In this document: piece by piece, positions 8,118 through 16,169 of the stretch
How positions within the stretch are numbered: position 1 is the first letter of the stretch
Layout of the letters: each line of letters opens with the position of its first letter
Assembly: GCF_000971965.1 (NCBI RefSeq)
Contig: NZ_LAQP01000023.1
Location: 1 to 47,266 of the forward strand
Length of the DNA: 47,266 bases
Source: Paenibacillus wulumuqiensis
GTDB taxonomy: Bacteria > Bacillota > Bacilli > Paenibacillales > Paenibacillaceae
Direction: 5' to 3'
Translations under genes and position numbers: made by a program
The notes under the pieces: model-generated
What the model was told of the DNA's origin: nothing
What the model saw: only the letters and a program-made list of their open reading frames with translations
Databases searched by the model: none

Positions 8118-8131
8118 TGTAAGCGATTAGC
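8118..8131 (+). promoter_or_regulatory. Second cre-like CcpA site
   Basis: TGTAAGCGATTAGC fits the cre consensus at about 12 of 14 positions and abuts the second operator. A cre downstream of +1 usually acts as a roadblock repressor site. Confidence 0.4.
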
Positions 8132-8362
8132 GGTTTATATGTATAGCAGGAAAGATTCTCGTCTCGCTTATGAAGTCGAGCAGAACAAGCAATGCTACAG
8201 GACACATAATACTACAAAACGCATAATGTTACAGAATACAAAATACTAAAGAACATACAATCCAGCGAAACCCATCATTCAACAAATGAAGCATCGGGAT
8301 TCGCACATCATTATTAATTTCAAATCCGCAGGCATGACCAGAGAGAGGAAGGAGCATACAGC

Positions 8363-10273
8363 ATGAGAATCATCATCCCTACGTCGGTATTCAGTGAAGT
8401 GGTATCCGGGCAGCAGACACAGATGGAAGCAGCCGCAAGAGCAGCCCGTATCGGAGCGGAGGGCATCGAGATCCGTAGAGAGCTGTTCACGGACAGCGAG
8501 AATATAGAGAGCCAGCTGAGAGCATGCCGGCAGGCGATACAGTCGGCAGGGCTGCAGACGACGATCTATTCGGTACCAATGCAGCTGTGGCAGCAAGATT
8601 ATCGGCTGGATGCGAACGTACTCTCTCTGGCTTTAAGTGAGGCAGAGCTGCTTGGAGCCGATAAGGTCAAGCTGTCGCTCGGACACTATGATGCAGAGCT
8701 GTCACCGCTGGCAGTACTTGAAGCATTTTTGAAAGCGTATTATTTACCAAAAAATACAAATCAAAAAAATAAAAATCATTCGAACAGAAAAAAAGTACAA
8801 CTGCTGATTGAGAATGATCAGACGACCTATGGTGGTGACCCGGCACGACTGCTGGCCTTTTTCCAGGAAATAGAGAATTGGACACTGGAAGGCATGCCTC
8901 CGGTCCGCATGACACTGGACACCGGCAACTGGTTGTACGCCGGTTATGAAGATGCACTGCAGGCAGCCGGGCAGCTGTCACCCTATGTCTCCTATATTCA
9001 TGCCAAGTATTCCGTGATTCATGCTGGCGAAGTGGTCACTCTGCCGCTGCCGGAAGAGCCGGATGCCCTGTGGAGACGAATCATCCGCCAGCTGCCTCGT
9101 ACGGCGCTGCGGGCGATTGAATTTACACTGACGGATGATACCGCAATCTCCCATTACTGCAGCCTGCTGGCTGGCGAAGGAAGGGAAGAAGAGAACATGT
9201 CACAGCAGTATGGAAATGTACAGAACGGACAGACAGACGGGCATCCTGCGCTGGATGTGGTTACCTTTGGAGAAGCGATGACGATGTTTGTCGCGGAGCA
9301 ATCCGGTCCGCTGCATGAGGTGAGTCTGTTCAGCCGCAGACTGGCAGGAGCGGAAGCGAATGCGGCTATCGGGTTTGCCAGACTGGGACTGCGTTCCGGC
9401 TGGGCGAGCCGTGTGGGCAGTGATGTGTTTGGTACCTTTGTCCGTGAGAAGCTGATGGGTGAAGGTGTGGATCTAAGACATGTGCTGACCGACAAGCAGT
9501 CTCCGACCGGCTTCCAGCTCAAGTCGAGAGTTACTTCCGGTGACCCGGAAGTGCAGTATTTCCGCAGAGGATCGGCAGCGAGCCGGATGAACCGGGAAGA
9601 GCTGGATGAGGCATATTTTACCTCGGCACGGCATCTGCATATGACTGGTATTCCGCTGGCATTATCTGCAGCCAATCGGGAGTTTGCCCGCGGGGTGATC
9701 CTGGCGATGAAGCAGATGGGCAGAAGCATTTCCTTTGACCCGAATCTGCGTCCGCAGCTGTGGGAGAGCCGGCAGCAGATGGTGAGCGTCATTAATGAAT
9801 TTGCCGCATATGCCGATCTGGTGCTGCCGGGGATCGAGGAAGGCGAGATACTGACAGGTTCCCGTGATCCGCAGCAGATTGCGCAGTTCTATCTGGATCG
9901 CGGGGTGAAGCTCGTCGTGGTAAAGCTGGGGCCATCCGGTGCCGCCTATTACAGCCATGAGCAGTCCGGCCAAGTATCGGGATTCATCGTACCCGAGGTG
10001 ATTGATACGGTCGGTGCCGGTGATGGATTTGCCGTAGGTACGGTCAGCGGCTGGCTCGCCGGACTGCCGCTGGAGCAGGCGGTCAGCCGCGGCTGTGCGA
10101 TCGGTGCGCTGGCTGTACAGTCGGTCGGTGACCATGAAGGCTATCCGACTGAAGAACAGCTGCAGCAGTATATGCAGCAGACCGGACGATTCGCGGCTGT
10201 CCCGGCAGAGCCATCTGTACAGGCCGCTGCAGGTTCGTCCGTAACGTCCTCATCTCTGGAAGGAGTGAACTAA
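8363..10273 (+). CDS. TIM-barrel sugar isomerase/epimerase fused to PfkB-family (KDG-kinase-like) sugar kinase
   Basis: A 636-residue fusion. Residues 1-270 are an AP-endonuclease-2-type TIM barrel (sugar isomerase/epimerase superfamily) with LLIENDQTTYGG and RMTLDTGNWLYAGY, the acidic and metal-site strands of that fold. Residues about 297-610 are a ribokinase/PfkB kinase: DVVTFGEAMTMFV, the NAAIGFARLG substrate motif, and DTVGAGDGF with the catalytic Asp. The kinase half most resembles 2-keto-3-deoxygluconate kinase. Start ATG 8363 has AAGGAG at 8349-8354. An in-frame ATG at 9197 (residue 279) is preceded by GAAGGAAGGGAAG and could start a free kinase of 358 residues. A low-complexity Lys/Asn stretch at about residues 131-144 interrupts the barrel. 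The stop lies 1 bp before the transporter gene. Product of the joint reaction is not known. Confidence 0.85.
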   Translation: MRIIIPTSVFSEVVSGQQTQMEAAARAARIGAEGIEIRRELFTDSENIESQLRACRQAIQSAGLQTTIYSVPMQLWQQDYRLDANVLSLALSEAELLGADKVKLSLGHYDAELSPLAVLEAFLKAYYLPKNTNQKNKNHSNRKKVQLLIENDQTTYGGDPARLLAFFQEIENWTLEGMPPVRMTLDTGNWLYAGYEDALQAAGQLSPYVSYIHAKYSVIHAGEVVTLPLPEEPDALWRRIIRQLPRTALRAIEFTLTDDTAISHYCSLLAGEGREEENMSQQYGNVQNGQTDGHPALDVVTFGEAMTMFVAEQSGPLHEVSLFSRRLAGAEANAAIGFARLGLRSGWASRVGSDVFGTFVREKLMGEGVDLRHVLTDKQSPTGFQLKSRVTSGDPEVQYFRRGSAASRMNREELDEAYFTSARHLHMTGIPLALSAANREFARGVILAMKQMGRSISFDPNLRPQLWESRQQMVSVINEFAAYADLVLPGIEEGEILTGSRDPQQIAQFYLDRGVKLVVVKLGPSGAAYYSHEQSGQVSGFIVPEVIDTVGAGDGFAVGTVSGWLAGLPLEQAVSRGCAIGALAVQSVGDHEGYPTEEQLQQYMQQTGRFAAVPAEPSVQAAAGSSVTSSSLEGVN

Positions 10274-10274
10274 C

Positions 10275-11636
10275 ATGGGAAATGTAAAGTCTACCAACAA
10301 TAATGACACATCCGGGCAATCTGTCACTCCGCTGCCGGCTTCACGCTGGCTGCGGCTGATTCCGATTATTTTCATTACGTATAGCCTGGCCTATTTGGAT
10401 CGCGCCAATTACAGTTTTGGCGCGGCATCCGGAATGGCGCATGATCTGAATATATCGGCAGCGATGTCTTCGCTGCTGGGAGCTTTATTTTTCCTCGGAT
10501 ACTTCTTCTTCCAGATTCCCGGAGCCCACTATGCGGAGAAGCGCAGCGCCAAGAAGCTGGTGTTCTGGTCGCTGATCCTGTGGGGCGGACTCGCTGCGGC
10601 GACCGGCATGGTGACCAATGTGCATGTGTTGATCGTTATTCGGTTTGCGCTGGGCGTAGTGGAGAGCGCTGTCATGCCGGCGATGCTGGTATTCAATGCG
10701 CACTGGTTTACGAACAAAGAGCGTTCCCGGGCGAATACGTTCCTGATCCTCGGTAACCCCGCTACTGTGCTGTGGATGTCGATTGTGTCCGGTTATCTGG
10801 TATCTTCGGTAGGCTGGCGCTGGATGTTTATCATTGAAGGGATGCCGGCGATCATCTGGGCCTTTGTCTGGTGGAAAGTAGTTCAGGACAAACCATCTGA
10901 GGCCAAATGGCTGACCGATGCGGAGAAAAAAGCGCTGGAGACCGAGCTGGATAATGAACAGGCAGGCATGAAGCAGGTGAAAAACTACCGCGAAGCTTTC
11001 CGCTCGCCGACCGTAATCAAGCTGTGTCTGCAGTATTTCTTCTGGAGTATCGGGGTGTACGGATTCGTAATGTGGCTGCCGTCCATCATTGCCAAGGCGC
11101 CGAACATGAATATGGTGTCCACCGGCTGGCTGTCTGCGGTCCCTTATCTGCTGGCGGTTATTCTGATGCTGGTCACTTCGTACTTTTCGGATAAAATGCA
11201 GATCCGCAAAGGATTCGTCTGGCCGTTTCTGCTGGTAGGCGCGCTCGCTTTTTACGGTTCGTATCTGATCGGACCGGATCATTTCTGGATTTCCTTTGTC
11301 CTGCTCGTTATTGCGGGCGGAGCGATGTATGCACCGTATGGACCTTTCTTTGCGATCGTACCGGAAGTGCTGCCGCGCAATGTGGCCGGTGGCGCGATGG
11401 CGCTGGTAAACAGTCTCGGTGCACTGGGTTCCTTTGCTGGATCGTATATTGTCGGTTACCTGAATGATCTGACTGGCGGCTTTGACGCTTCGTATATGTT
11501 CATGGCCGGTTCGCTGCTGCTGTCGGCGATTCTGACGATGACTGTAGGCAAAAGCAATAAGCAGTCGACTCCGACTGGACAGGGTACGAGCGGCAAAAAG
11601 AACTGGAAACAGAAAGTGAGAACGACCCAGCTCTAA
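10275..11636 (+). CDS. MFS transporter, anion:cation symporter (sugar-acid type)
   Basis: A 453-residue protein with about 12 hydrophobic segments. Near the N-terminus YSLAYLDRANYSFGAASG matches the signature of the anion:cation symporter branch (hexuronate, glucarate, tartrate carriers), and the second half has the paired MWLPSIIAKA segment. The C-terminal 30 residues are basic and cytosolic. ATG 10275 follows the fusion gene by 1 bp, and the AAGGAG serving it lies inside the previous gene, so the two are translationally coupled. The family suggests the imported substrate is an acidic sugar, consistent with a KDG-kinase-like partner. Confidence 0.87.
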   Translation: MGNVKSTNNNDTSGQSVTPLPASRWLRLIPIIFITYSLAYLDRANYSFGAASGMAHDLNISAAMSSLLGALFFLGYFFFQIPGAHYAEKRSAKKLVFWSLILWGGLAAATGMVTNVHVLIVIRFALGVVESAVMPAMLVFNAHWFTNKERSRANTFLILGNPATVLWMSIVSGYLVSSVGWRWMFIIEGMPAIIWAFVWWKVVQDKPSEAKWLTDAEKKALETELDNEQAGMKQVKNYREAFRSPTVIKLCLQYFFWSIGVYGFVMWLPSIIAKAPNMNMVSTGWLSAVPYLLAVILMLVTSYFSDKMQIRKGFVWPFLLVGALAFYGSYLIGPDHFWISFVLLVIAGGAMYAPYGPFFAIVPEVLPRNVAGGAMALVNSLGALGSFAGSYIVGYLNDLTGGFDASYMFMAGSLLLSAILTMTVGKSNKQSTPTGQGTSGKKNWKQKVRTTQL

Positions 11637-11799
11637 GGAGATATGGATATAAAAGAAACGGTCGTGCCGACACAAATCGGAAAGTCGCTTCCAAATAATA
11701 CCGACTCCAGTGCGCATTGGACGAGTACGGAATAGTAGATAAATAGGGAATAGTGGATAGGAGCTAAATCATACAGCAATCGGAGAGGTGAAAGAGAAA

Positions 11800-12750
11800 A
11801 TGAGTAAGCTGGAAATTGGCAAGACAAGCTTTACCAATACGAGTAGCAAGGTCAATCTCGGTAACAGTAACAATGCCAAGCCCAATGCCAGTACGGACAA
11901 TAGTACGAACCTGCATGCCGGTACAGACGCAGCAGATGGCCTGGATGCCGCGCAGCCTGTACGCATTCAGCTGGCGCTGGATCGCATGACGATTGAGCAG
12001 GCGGTCGATATGGCCCATCAGGTGCAGGATGCCGTGGAATGGATCGAAGTCGGCACGTCCCTGATCAAGGAGTTCGGTATGGACAGTGTGCGCCGGATGA
12101 AGGAAGCTTTCCCGGACAAGGTCATCGTGGCGGATATCAAGACGATCGATAACGCCAAATACGAATTCGAACTCTGCTTCCGTGCAGGAGCGGATGTGGC
12201 GACCGTCATGGCTGCTGCACCGGATGCCACACTGGATCTGTGTATGCAGACTGCACAGGCTCATGGCGGTACGGTCATGATTGATCTGCTGAATGTATCG
12301 CCGCAGCGGACAATGGAGCTGCAGCGCTATACAGAGGCTGTACTGTGCCAGCATGTGAGCAAGGACCAGCAGGAACACACAGGTCAGTTGCTGGGTAAAG
12401 GAGTTCAGGAGTATCAGCAGGAACATACCGGTCAGGCACTGGCTAAAGGGGTTCAGGAGCGTATCGGCCAGGCACTGGGTGAAGAGGTTCAAGAGCATCG
12501 GCAGAAGGTAGCAGGCACCGAGAGCAAGATGAGTCAAGACATCGCGCTCGCCGCGCGTCCATCCATCGCTGCAGCCGGAGGCATTACACTGGAGACATTG
12601 CCGACCATTTTGCAGGCTCAGCCATCCGTCGTTATCGTCGGTTCGGCCATTACCAAAGCCGATGATCCTGCCCGGGCGGCACGTGATATTCGCAGCCATA
12701 TTAACGAAGTGATGCAAAATATGCCGAAGGGAGTTCATACTCATGACTAA
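11800..12750 (+). CDS. 3-hexulose-6-phosphate synthase / 3-keto-gulonate-6-P decarboxylase family protein with repeat insertion
   Basis: A 316-residue member of the OMPDC superfamily HPS/KGPDC group; ordinary members have about 210 residues. Core motifs are present: QLALD, the VADIKTIDNAKYE active-site block (DxKxxD), CQHVSKD in the place of the catalytic His/Asp of HxlA, then the phosphate loops AAAGGITLETLP and VGSAITKAD. Two additions explain the length: an N-terminal Asn/Ser/Thr-rich 50 residues, and about 45 residues of 16-residue repeats directly after the CQHVSKD block. GTG 11788 is possible, but ATG 11800 has AGGTG at the right distance. A 163-bp gap from the transporter holds a weak promoter candidate (TTGGAC 11717, TAAATA 11740). 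Either aldol condensation or decarboxylation is possible. Confidence 0.78.
   Translation: MSKLEIGKTSFTNTSSKVNLGNSNNAKPNASTDNSTNLHAGTDAADGLDAAQPVRIQLALDRMTIEQAVDMAHQVQDAVEWIEVGTSLIKEFGMDSVRRMKEAFPDKVIVADIKTIDNAKYEFELCFRAGADVATVMAAAPDATLDLCMQTAQAHGGTVMIDLLNVSPQRTMELQRYTEAVLCQHVSKDQQEHTGQLLGKGVQEYQQEHTGQALAKGVQERIGQALGEEVQEHRQKVAGTESKMSQDIALAARPSIAAAGGITLETLPTILQAQPSVVIVGSAITKADDPARAARDIRSHINEVMQNMPKGVHTHD
12367..12501 (+). repeat. In-frame 48-nt tandem repeat inside the HPS-like gene
   Basis: Unit 1 (12367-12414) encodes QQEHTGQLLGKGVQEY, unit 2 (12415-12462) encodes QQEHTGQALAKGVQER, and a partial unit (12463-12501) encodes IGQALGEEVQEHR. The period of 48 nt keeps frame. The units are similar at DNA level, indicating recent duplication. 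They fall on a surface helix region between the catalytic and phosphate-binding segments. Confidence 0.9.
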
Positions 12751-13309
12751 TACTACCTCATCGATCAAGGCACAGCGCATTCTGGAAGAAATTCAGCAGG
12801 TCGTCAGCCGTGTACCGGAAGAAGCAATAAACGGACTTGCCGCGACACTCGCTGCAGGAGGCCGTATCTTCGTCACCGGTGAAGGACGCTCCGGCTTCAT
12901 GGCCAAATCCTTTGCGATGCGGCTCATGCACCTGGGAGCGAATTCCTACGTGATCGGGGAAACGGTCACACCGGCGCTGGCATCCGGCGATATCCTCATC
13001 GCCGTATCCGGCTCCGGCACGACCAAGGCAGCCGTATGGACCGCCGAGAAAGCGAAAGAGCTGGGCTGCACCATCGTAGCGGTAACTACCGACGAGTCAT
13101 CGCCGCTTGGTCAGCTCGCTGATCGGCTGCTGCATATCCCTGCAGCTACCAAATACCGCCGCGAAGGCGAGGCTGCCAGCATTCAGCCGCTTGGTTCGCT
13201 GTTTGACCAGTGCACCCATATTCTGCTGGATGCGGTCTGCCTGAGCTATGGAGAGCTGAAGCAGGTGGAACCTGGCGCCGCATTTGCCAAACACAGCAAT
13301 GTGGAGTAA
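12743..13309 (+). CDS. hxlB: 6-phospho-3-hexuloisomerase family protein (SIS domain)
   Basis: A 188-residue single SIS-domain protein of the normal HxlB length. Visible are the GRIFVTGEGRSGFMAKSFAM loop, the SGSGTT phosphosugar loop and a C-terminal helix pair. It would interconvert 3-hexulose-6-phosphate and fructose-6-phosphate. ATG 12743 lies inside the end of the preceding gene (8-bp overlap), so the two are coupled as in hxlAB operons. Unlike B. subtilis hxlAB no HxlR-type regulator adjoins, and the pair sits at the end of a LacI-type sugar operon. Confidence 0.85.
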   Translation: MTNTTSSIKAQRILEEIQQVVSRVPEEAINGLAATLAAGGRIFVTGEGRSGFMAKSFAMRLMHLGANSYVIGETVTPALASGDILIAVSGSGTTKAAVWTAEKAKELGCTIVAVTTDESSPLGQLADRLLHIPAATKYRREGEAASIQPLGSLFDQCTHILLDAVCLSYGELKQVEPGAAFAKHSNVE

Positions 13310-13416
13310 CACCGGATTGCGAGGATTTTTCCCGGTGGCTGGACTGCGGATTGGATAACGGGACAGCTGAATGGGACAGAGACAAATAATCTGTCACCTC
13401 ATCAATCACAGGTCAC

Positions 13417-13462
13417 AAAAAAACCGCGTACAGAGCATCTCTGCTCTATACGCGGTTTTTTT
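13417..13462. terminator. Bidirectional terminator between the sugar operon and the amino-acid ABC operon
   Basis: A 21-bp stem (13417-13437 with 13442-13462) with one mismatch has a TCTC loop, with A7 on one side and T7 on the other, so it works for both converging operons. Confidence 0.92.
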
Positions 13463-13551
13463 ATAGTTATACGGTTATACGAGTGTACAGTGGTAAGTTG
13501 TGTTCCAAATTAGCAAAGTTCCTGTTTGCGGCAGGCATACATCCGATCCGC

Positions 13552-14280
13552 TTACAGCACTTTCTCCAGGAAGCTGATCGTACGCTCATGCTGCGGATTG
13601 CCGAATACCTGCTCCGGCTCGCCTTCTTCCACAATATAACCGCCATCCATAAAGACAACGCGGTCAGCCACTTCACGGGCAAAGCCCATTTCGTGGGTAA
13701 CGATCATCATCGTCATGCCCTCGCTCGCCAGGTCTTTCATAACGCCGAGTACTTCGCCGACCATCTCTGGATCAAGCGCGGAGGTAGGCTCGTCAAACAG
13801 CATAACATCCGGGTTCATCGCCAGCGCACGGGCAATCGCCACACGCTGCTTTTGTCCACCGGACAAGCTTGCAGGGAATGCATCCGCTTTGTCAGCCAGA
13901 CCAACGCGATCCAGCAGCTTCAGCGCGATTTCTCTCGCTTCTTTTTCGGTTTGCTTTTTGAGCTCGACCGGAGCGAAAGTGATGTTTTTGAGCACGCTCA
14001 TATGCGGGAACAGATTGAAGTGCTGGAACACCATCCCGATATTTTCACGTACTTTGTTGATATCGGTCTTGGGATCGCTGATATTGTAATCGTCGACGAT
14101 CACTTCACCGGCGGTTACTTCCTCCAGCTTGTTCACACAGCGCAGCAGCGTACTTTTACCGGAACCGGATGGCCCGATAACACATACCACTTCGCCTTCG
14201 TCAATTTTCATATTGATATCCTTGAGTACTTCATTAGAGCCGTAGCTCTTTTTGAGGTTGGAAATTTGAACTTTACCCAC
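13552..14280 (-). CDS. glnQ: Polar amino-acid ABC transporter ATP-binding protein
   Basis: A 242-residue ATPase of the GlnQ family. The Walker A is GPSGSGKST, the signature [19 protein letters not shown], Walker [18 protein letters not shown], and the switch His is in VTHEMG. The start is set at GTG 14280 (minus strand), preceded by AAAGGAGAACACGCC; this overlaps the end of the permease gene by 8 bp, so translation is coupled. The longer in-frame start at 14310 would lie deep in the permease gene and has no ribosome site. It powers the fused binding protein/permease. The exact amino acid cannot be told from sequence. Confidence 0.92.
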   Translation of the reverse strand: MGKVQISNLKKSYGSNEVLKDINMKIDEGEVVCVIGPSGSGKSTLLRCVNKLEEVTAGEVIVDDYNISDPKTDINKVRENIGMVFQHFNLFPHMSVLKNITFAPVELKKQTEKEAREIALKLLDRVGLADKADAFPASLSGGQKQRVAIARALAMNPDVMLFDEPTSALDPEMVGEVLGVMKDLASEGMTMMIVTHEMGFAREVADRVVFMDGGYIVEEGEPEQVFGNPQHERTISFLEKVL

Positions 14281-15736
14281 GGCGTGTTCTCCTTTCGAGC
14301 GCATCTGCAATCTTGGTCAGGATCGTGATTACGATCAGGTACATGATGGCAACCATTCCGTAGATGACGGTAGATTGATAGTTGTTGGCTGCGATCAGCT
14401 TACCGGATTGGGTAAGCTCGATTAGACCAATAGCAGACATGATGGACGTATCTTTCAGTGTGATGACCAACTGGTTGATGAACGATGGAATCATCACTTT
14501 GACTGCCTGTGGAATAATAACCTTGATCATGGCTGTACGGTTTGACAGACCGAGTGAACGTGCAGCTTCCAATTGTCCTTTGTCGATCGACTGGATACCA
14601 CCACGGATAATCTCGGTCACATAGGCACCGGCATTCAGGCTGAGCGCCAGTACGGCAGCCACAATCAGCGGCATTTTAAAGCCGAAGGCGCCGGGAATAC
14701 CAAAGTAAATAAACAATCCGAGTACGAGCAGCGGAATACCGCGGAAGATATCGACAAATACAGTCGCGATCGCACGGGCCGTCTTACTCGGGCTGACTTT
14801 CATAAAGCCGAAGATCAATCCCAGAATAAATGCAAAGAACAGGGAAATGATTGTGTACATCAGGGTCATGCCCAGACCTTTCAGCAGGGCTGGAATCGCA
14901 TCGGACACGATTTTCCATTTGCTGACTGGTGCAGGTGGTGTAGTGGATTCTTCACCAGGCTTGGCGCTGCCCAGGTATTTGGAGACGATCTGATCGTATT
15001 CTCCACTTGCTTTAACATTGGCGAGTCCTTTGTTGAACATTTGCAGCAGTTCCTGGCTTTGGCCTTTGTTGACTGCAAAACCGTAAGGAGCACCGCTTTC
15101 CTTTTCCGTAGCGGTCTTCAGCTGCACCCCTTTTTGGATGGCATATGCCACCACGGGAAAATCTTCAAAGCAGGCTACCGAATTACCTATTGTTACTTCT
15201 TCGTACATTTGCACGGAATCATCAAACGGTATGAGTGTAAATCCATATTTGTCCTTGATCGAATTGGCGAAGTTATAACCTTCTGTACCTATTTTGACAG
15301 CAACACGCTGTCCGCGCAAATCTTCATAACTTTTGACTTCATTGTTATCCTGGCGTACCGCCATAACAACACCGGATTCATAATAAGGCTCCGAGAAATC
15401 AAATGTCTGCTTGCGCTCATCGGTAATGCTCATACCGGCAATCATGCCATCGAGCTGATTGGATTGCAGACCTTGTACGGCAGCGTTAAAACCAAGCGGC
15501 CGGATCTCGTATTTGAAATTCTGATCCTTGGCAATGGCAGCCAGCAGATCAAGGTCGATCCCTACATACTTGCCGTTCTGCTGAAATTCGAACGGTGCAA
15601 AAGTAACATCCGTTCCAATAGAATACGTCTTGCCTTCTCCGGCTTGGGCAGTGGCCGTCTGGCTTAAGTTACCGGCACATACCGCGAAGAAAAGAAGGAA
15701 AGCCATGGATAACCACATAAACCTAGATTTCTTCAT
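14273..15736 (-). CDS. Fused amino-acid-binding protein and permease of a polar amino-acid ABC transporter
   Basis: A 487-residue fusion as in the Lactococcus GlnP arrangement. A signal sequence (1-32, ending near TATAQA) leads into a type 3 solute-binding domain (about 35-265: [35 protein letters not shown]). A Pro-rich linker joins it to a HisM/GlnP-type permease (about 285-480) with the EAARSLGLS loop that docks the ATPase. The start is ATG 15736 because GGAGG stands 5 nt upstream on the minus strand; an upstream ATG at 15748 has none. Together with the ATPase it forms a complete importer at the membrane. Confidence 0.92.
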   Translation of the reverse strand: MKKSRFMWLSMAFLLFFAVCAGNLSQTATAQAGEGKTYSIGTDVTFAPFEFQQNGKYVGIDLDLLAAIAKDQNFKYEIRPLGFNAAVQGLQSNQLDGMIAGMSITDERKQTFDFSEPYYESGVVMAVRQDNNEVKSYEDLRGQRVAVKIGTEGYNFANSIKDKYGFTLIPFDDSVQMYEEVTIGNSVACFEDFPVVAYAIQKGVQLKTATEKESGAPYGFAVNKGQSQELLQMFNKGLANVKASGEYDQIVSKYLGSAKPGEESTTPPAPVSKWKIVSDAIPALLKGLGMTLMYTIISLFFAFILGLIFGFMKVSPSKTARAIATVFVDIFRGIPLLVLGLFIYFGIPGAFGFKMPLIVAAVLALSLNAGAYVTEIIRGGIQSIDKGQLEAARSLGLSNRTAMIKVIIPQAVKVMIPSFINQLVITLKDTSIMSAIGLIELTQSGKLIAANNYQSTVIYGMVAIMYLIVITILTKIADALERRTRRG

Positions 15737-15788
15737 AAAATCCTCCATTTCTTTTACTCTGATCAGATGAATACAGCTGACAACCTGA

Positions 15789-15800
15789 CAGAGCGCTCTG
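15789..15800. promoter_or_regulatory. Palindrome, possible operator of the amino-acid importer
   Basis: CAGAGCGCTCTG is a perfect 12-bp palindrome 53 bp upstream of the importer start. No known regulator was matched. Confidence 0.3.
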
Positions 15801-16109
15801 ACTGAACAGAGAGTAATATTGCCTTGACATCACATGTTACATTTGATGTCTTCCAGCACATGTCCTCTTATTCTACAAAAAAAATACCTAATTGACTATA
15901 GTGCTGTGAAGCTGGAACGGGTAATATTTGCGAAATTGAATAGCTGACATGGCATATAACCTGCCGGAGCTGCCAGTTGAAACATATAAAATTCAGGATA
16001 TCAAGTATTGTCAGTGGGACATCAGCAGACTTATGATAGAACATAGCAGGTCTCCGGGTAATACGGATAAAGACTGTATAATGAACGGTTTACAGTGATC
16101 AGCCCATGA

Positions 16110-16132
16110 TATAATACCCTGTACTATACAGG
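16110..16132 (+). promoter_or_regulatory. -10 element with adjoining palindromic operator for the nucleoside hydrolase
   Basis: TATAAT at 16110-16115 has a weak -35 (GTTTAC, 16-nt spacing) upstream. CCTGTA-CTA-TACAGG (16118-16132) is a perfect inverted repeat placed at the expected transcription start, the usual site for a repressor. The regulator is unknown. Confidence 0.5.
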
Positions 16133-16169
16133 TACATAACGGTTTGCAAAAGGAAAGGGAAGAATATTA

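Larger units (their letters stand above)
7845..8362. other. Control region between the LacI gene and the sugar operon
   Basis: This 518-bp gap holds the LacI gene terminator (7933-7966), a cre-like site, a sigma-A promoter, two tandem operators and a second cre-like site, all listed separately. From about 8132 to 8340 there is an A-rich leader of over 200 nt with no stable hairpin or open reading frame seen. Confidence 0.6.
15737..16169. other. Divergent gap between the ABC importer and the nucleoside hydrolase
   Basis: This 433-bp gap holds a perfect 12-bp palindrome CAGAGCGCTCTG (15789-15800), 53 bp before the importer start, and the nucleoside hydrolase promoter with its own palindrome (16110-16132). 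No T-box or other leader structure was found for the importer and no small gene was seen. Confidence 0.4.

Noticed and set aside
9154..9792. Minus-strand open frame within the kinase half of the fusion
   Set aside because: Antisense shadow of the PfkB coding region; Ser/Arg/Pro-rich translation without a start signal.
10485..11717. Long minus-strand open frame (410 codons) inside the MFS gene
   Set aside because: Antisense shadow of a GC-rich membrane-protein gene; composition is His/Arg/Gln-rich, with no ribosome site or domain.
12367..12501. CRISPR-like array
   Set aside because: The 48-nt units are contiguous coding repeats without spacers.
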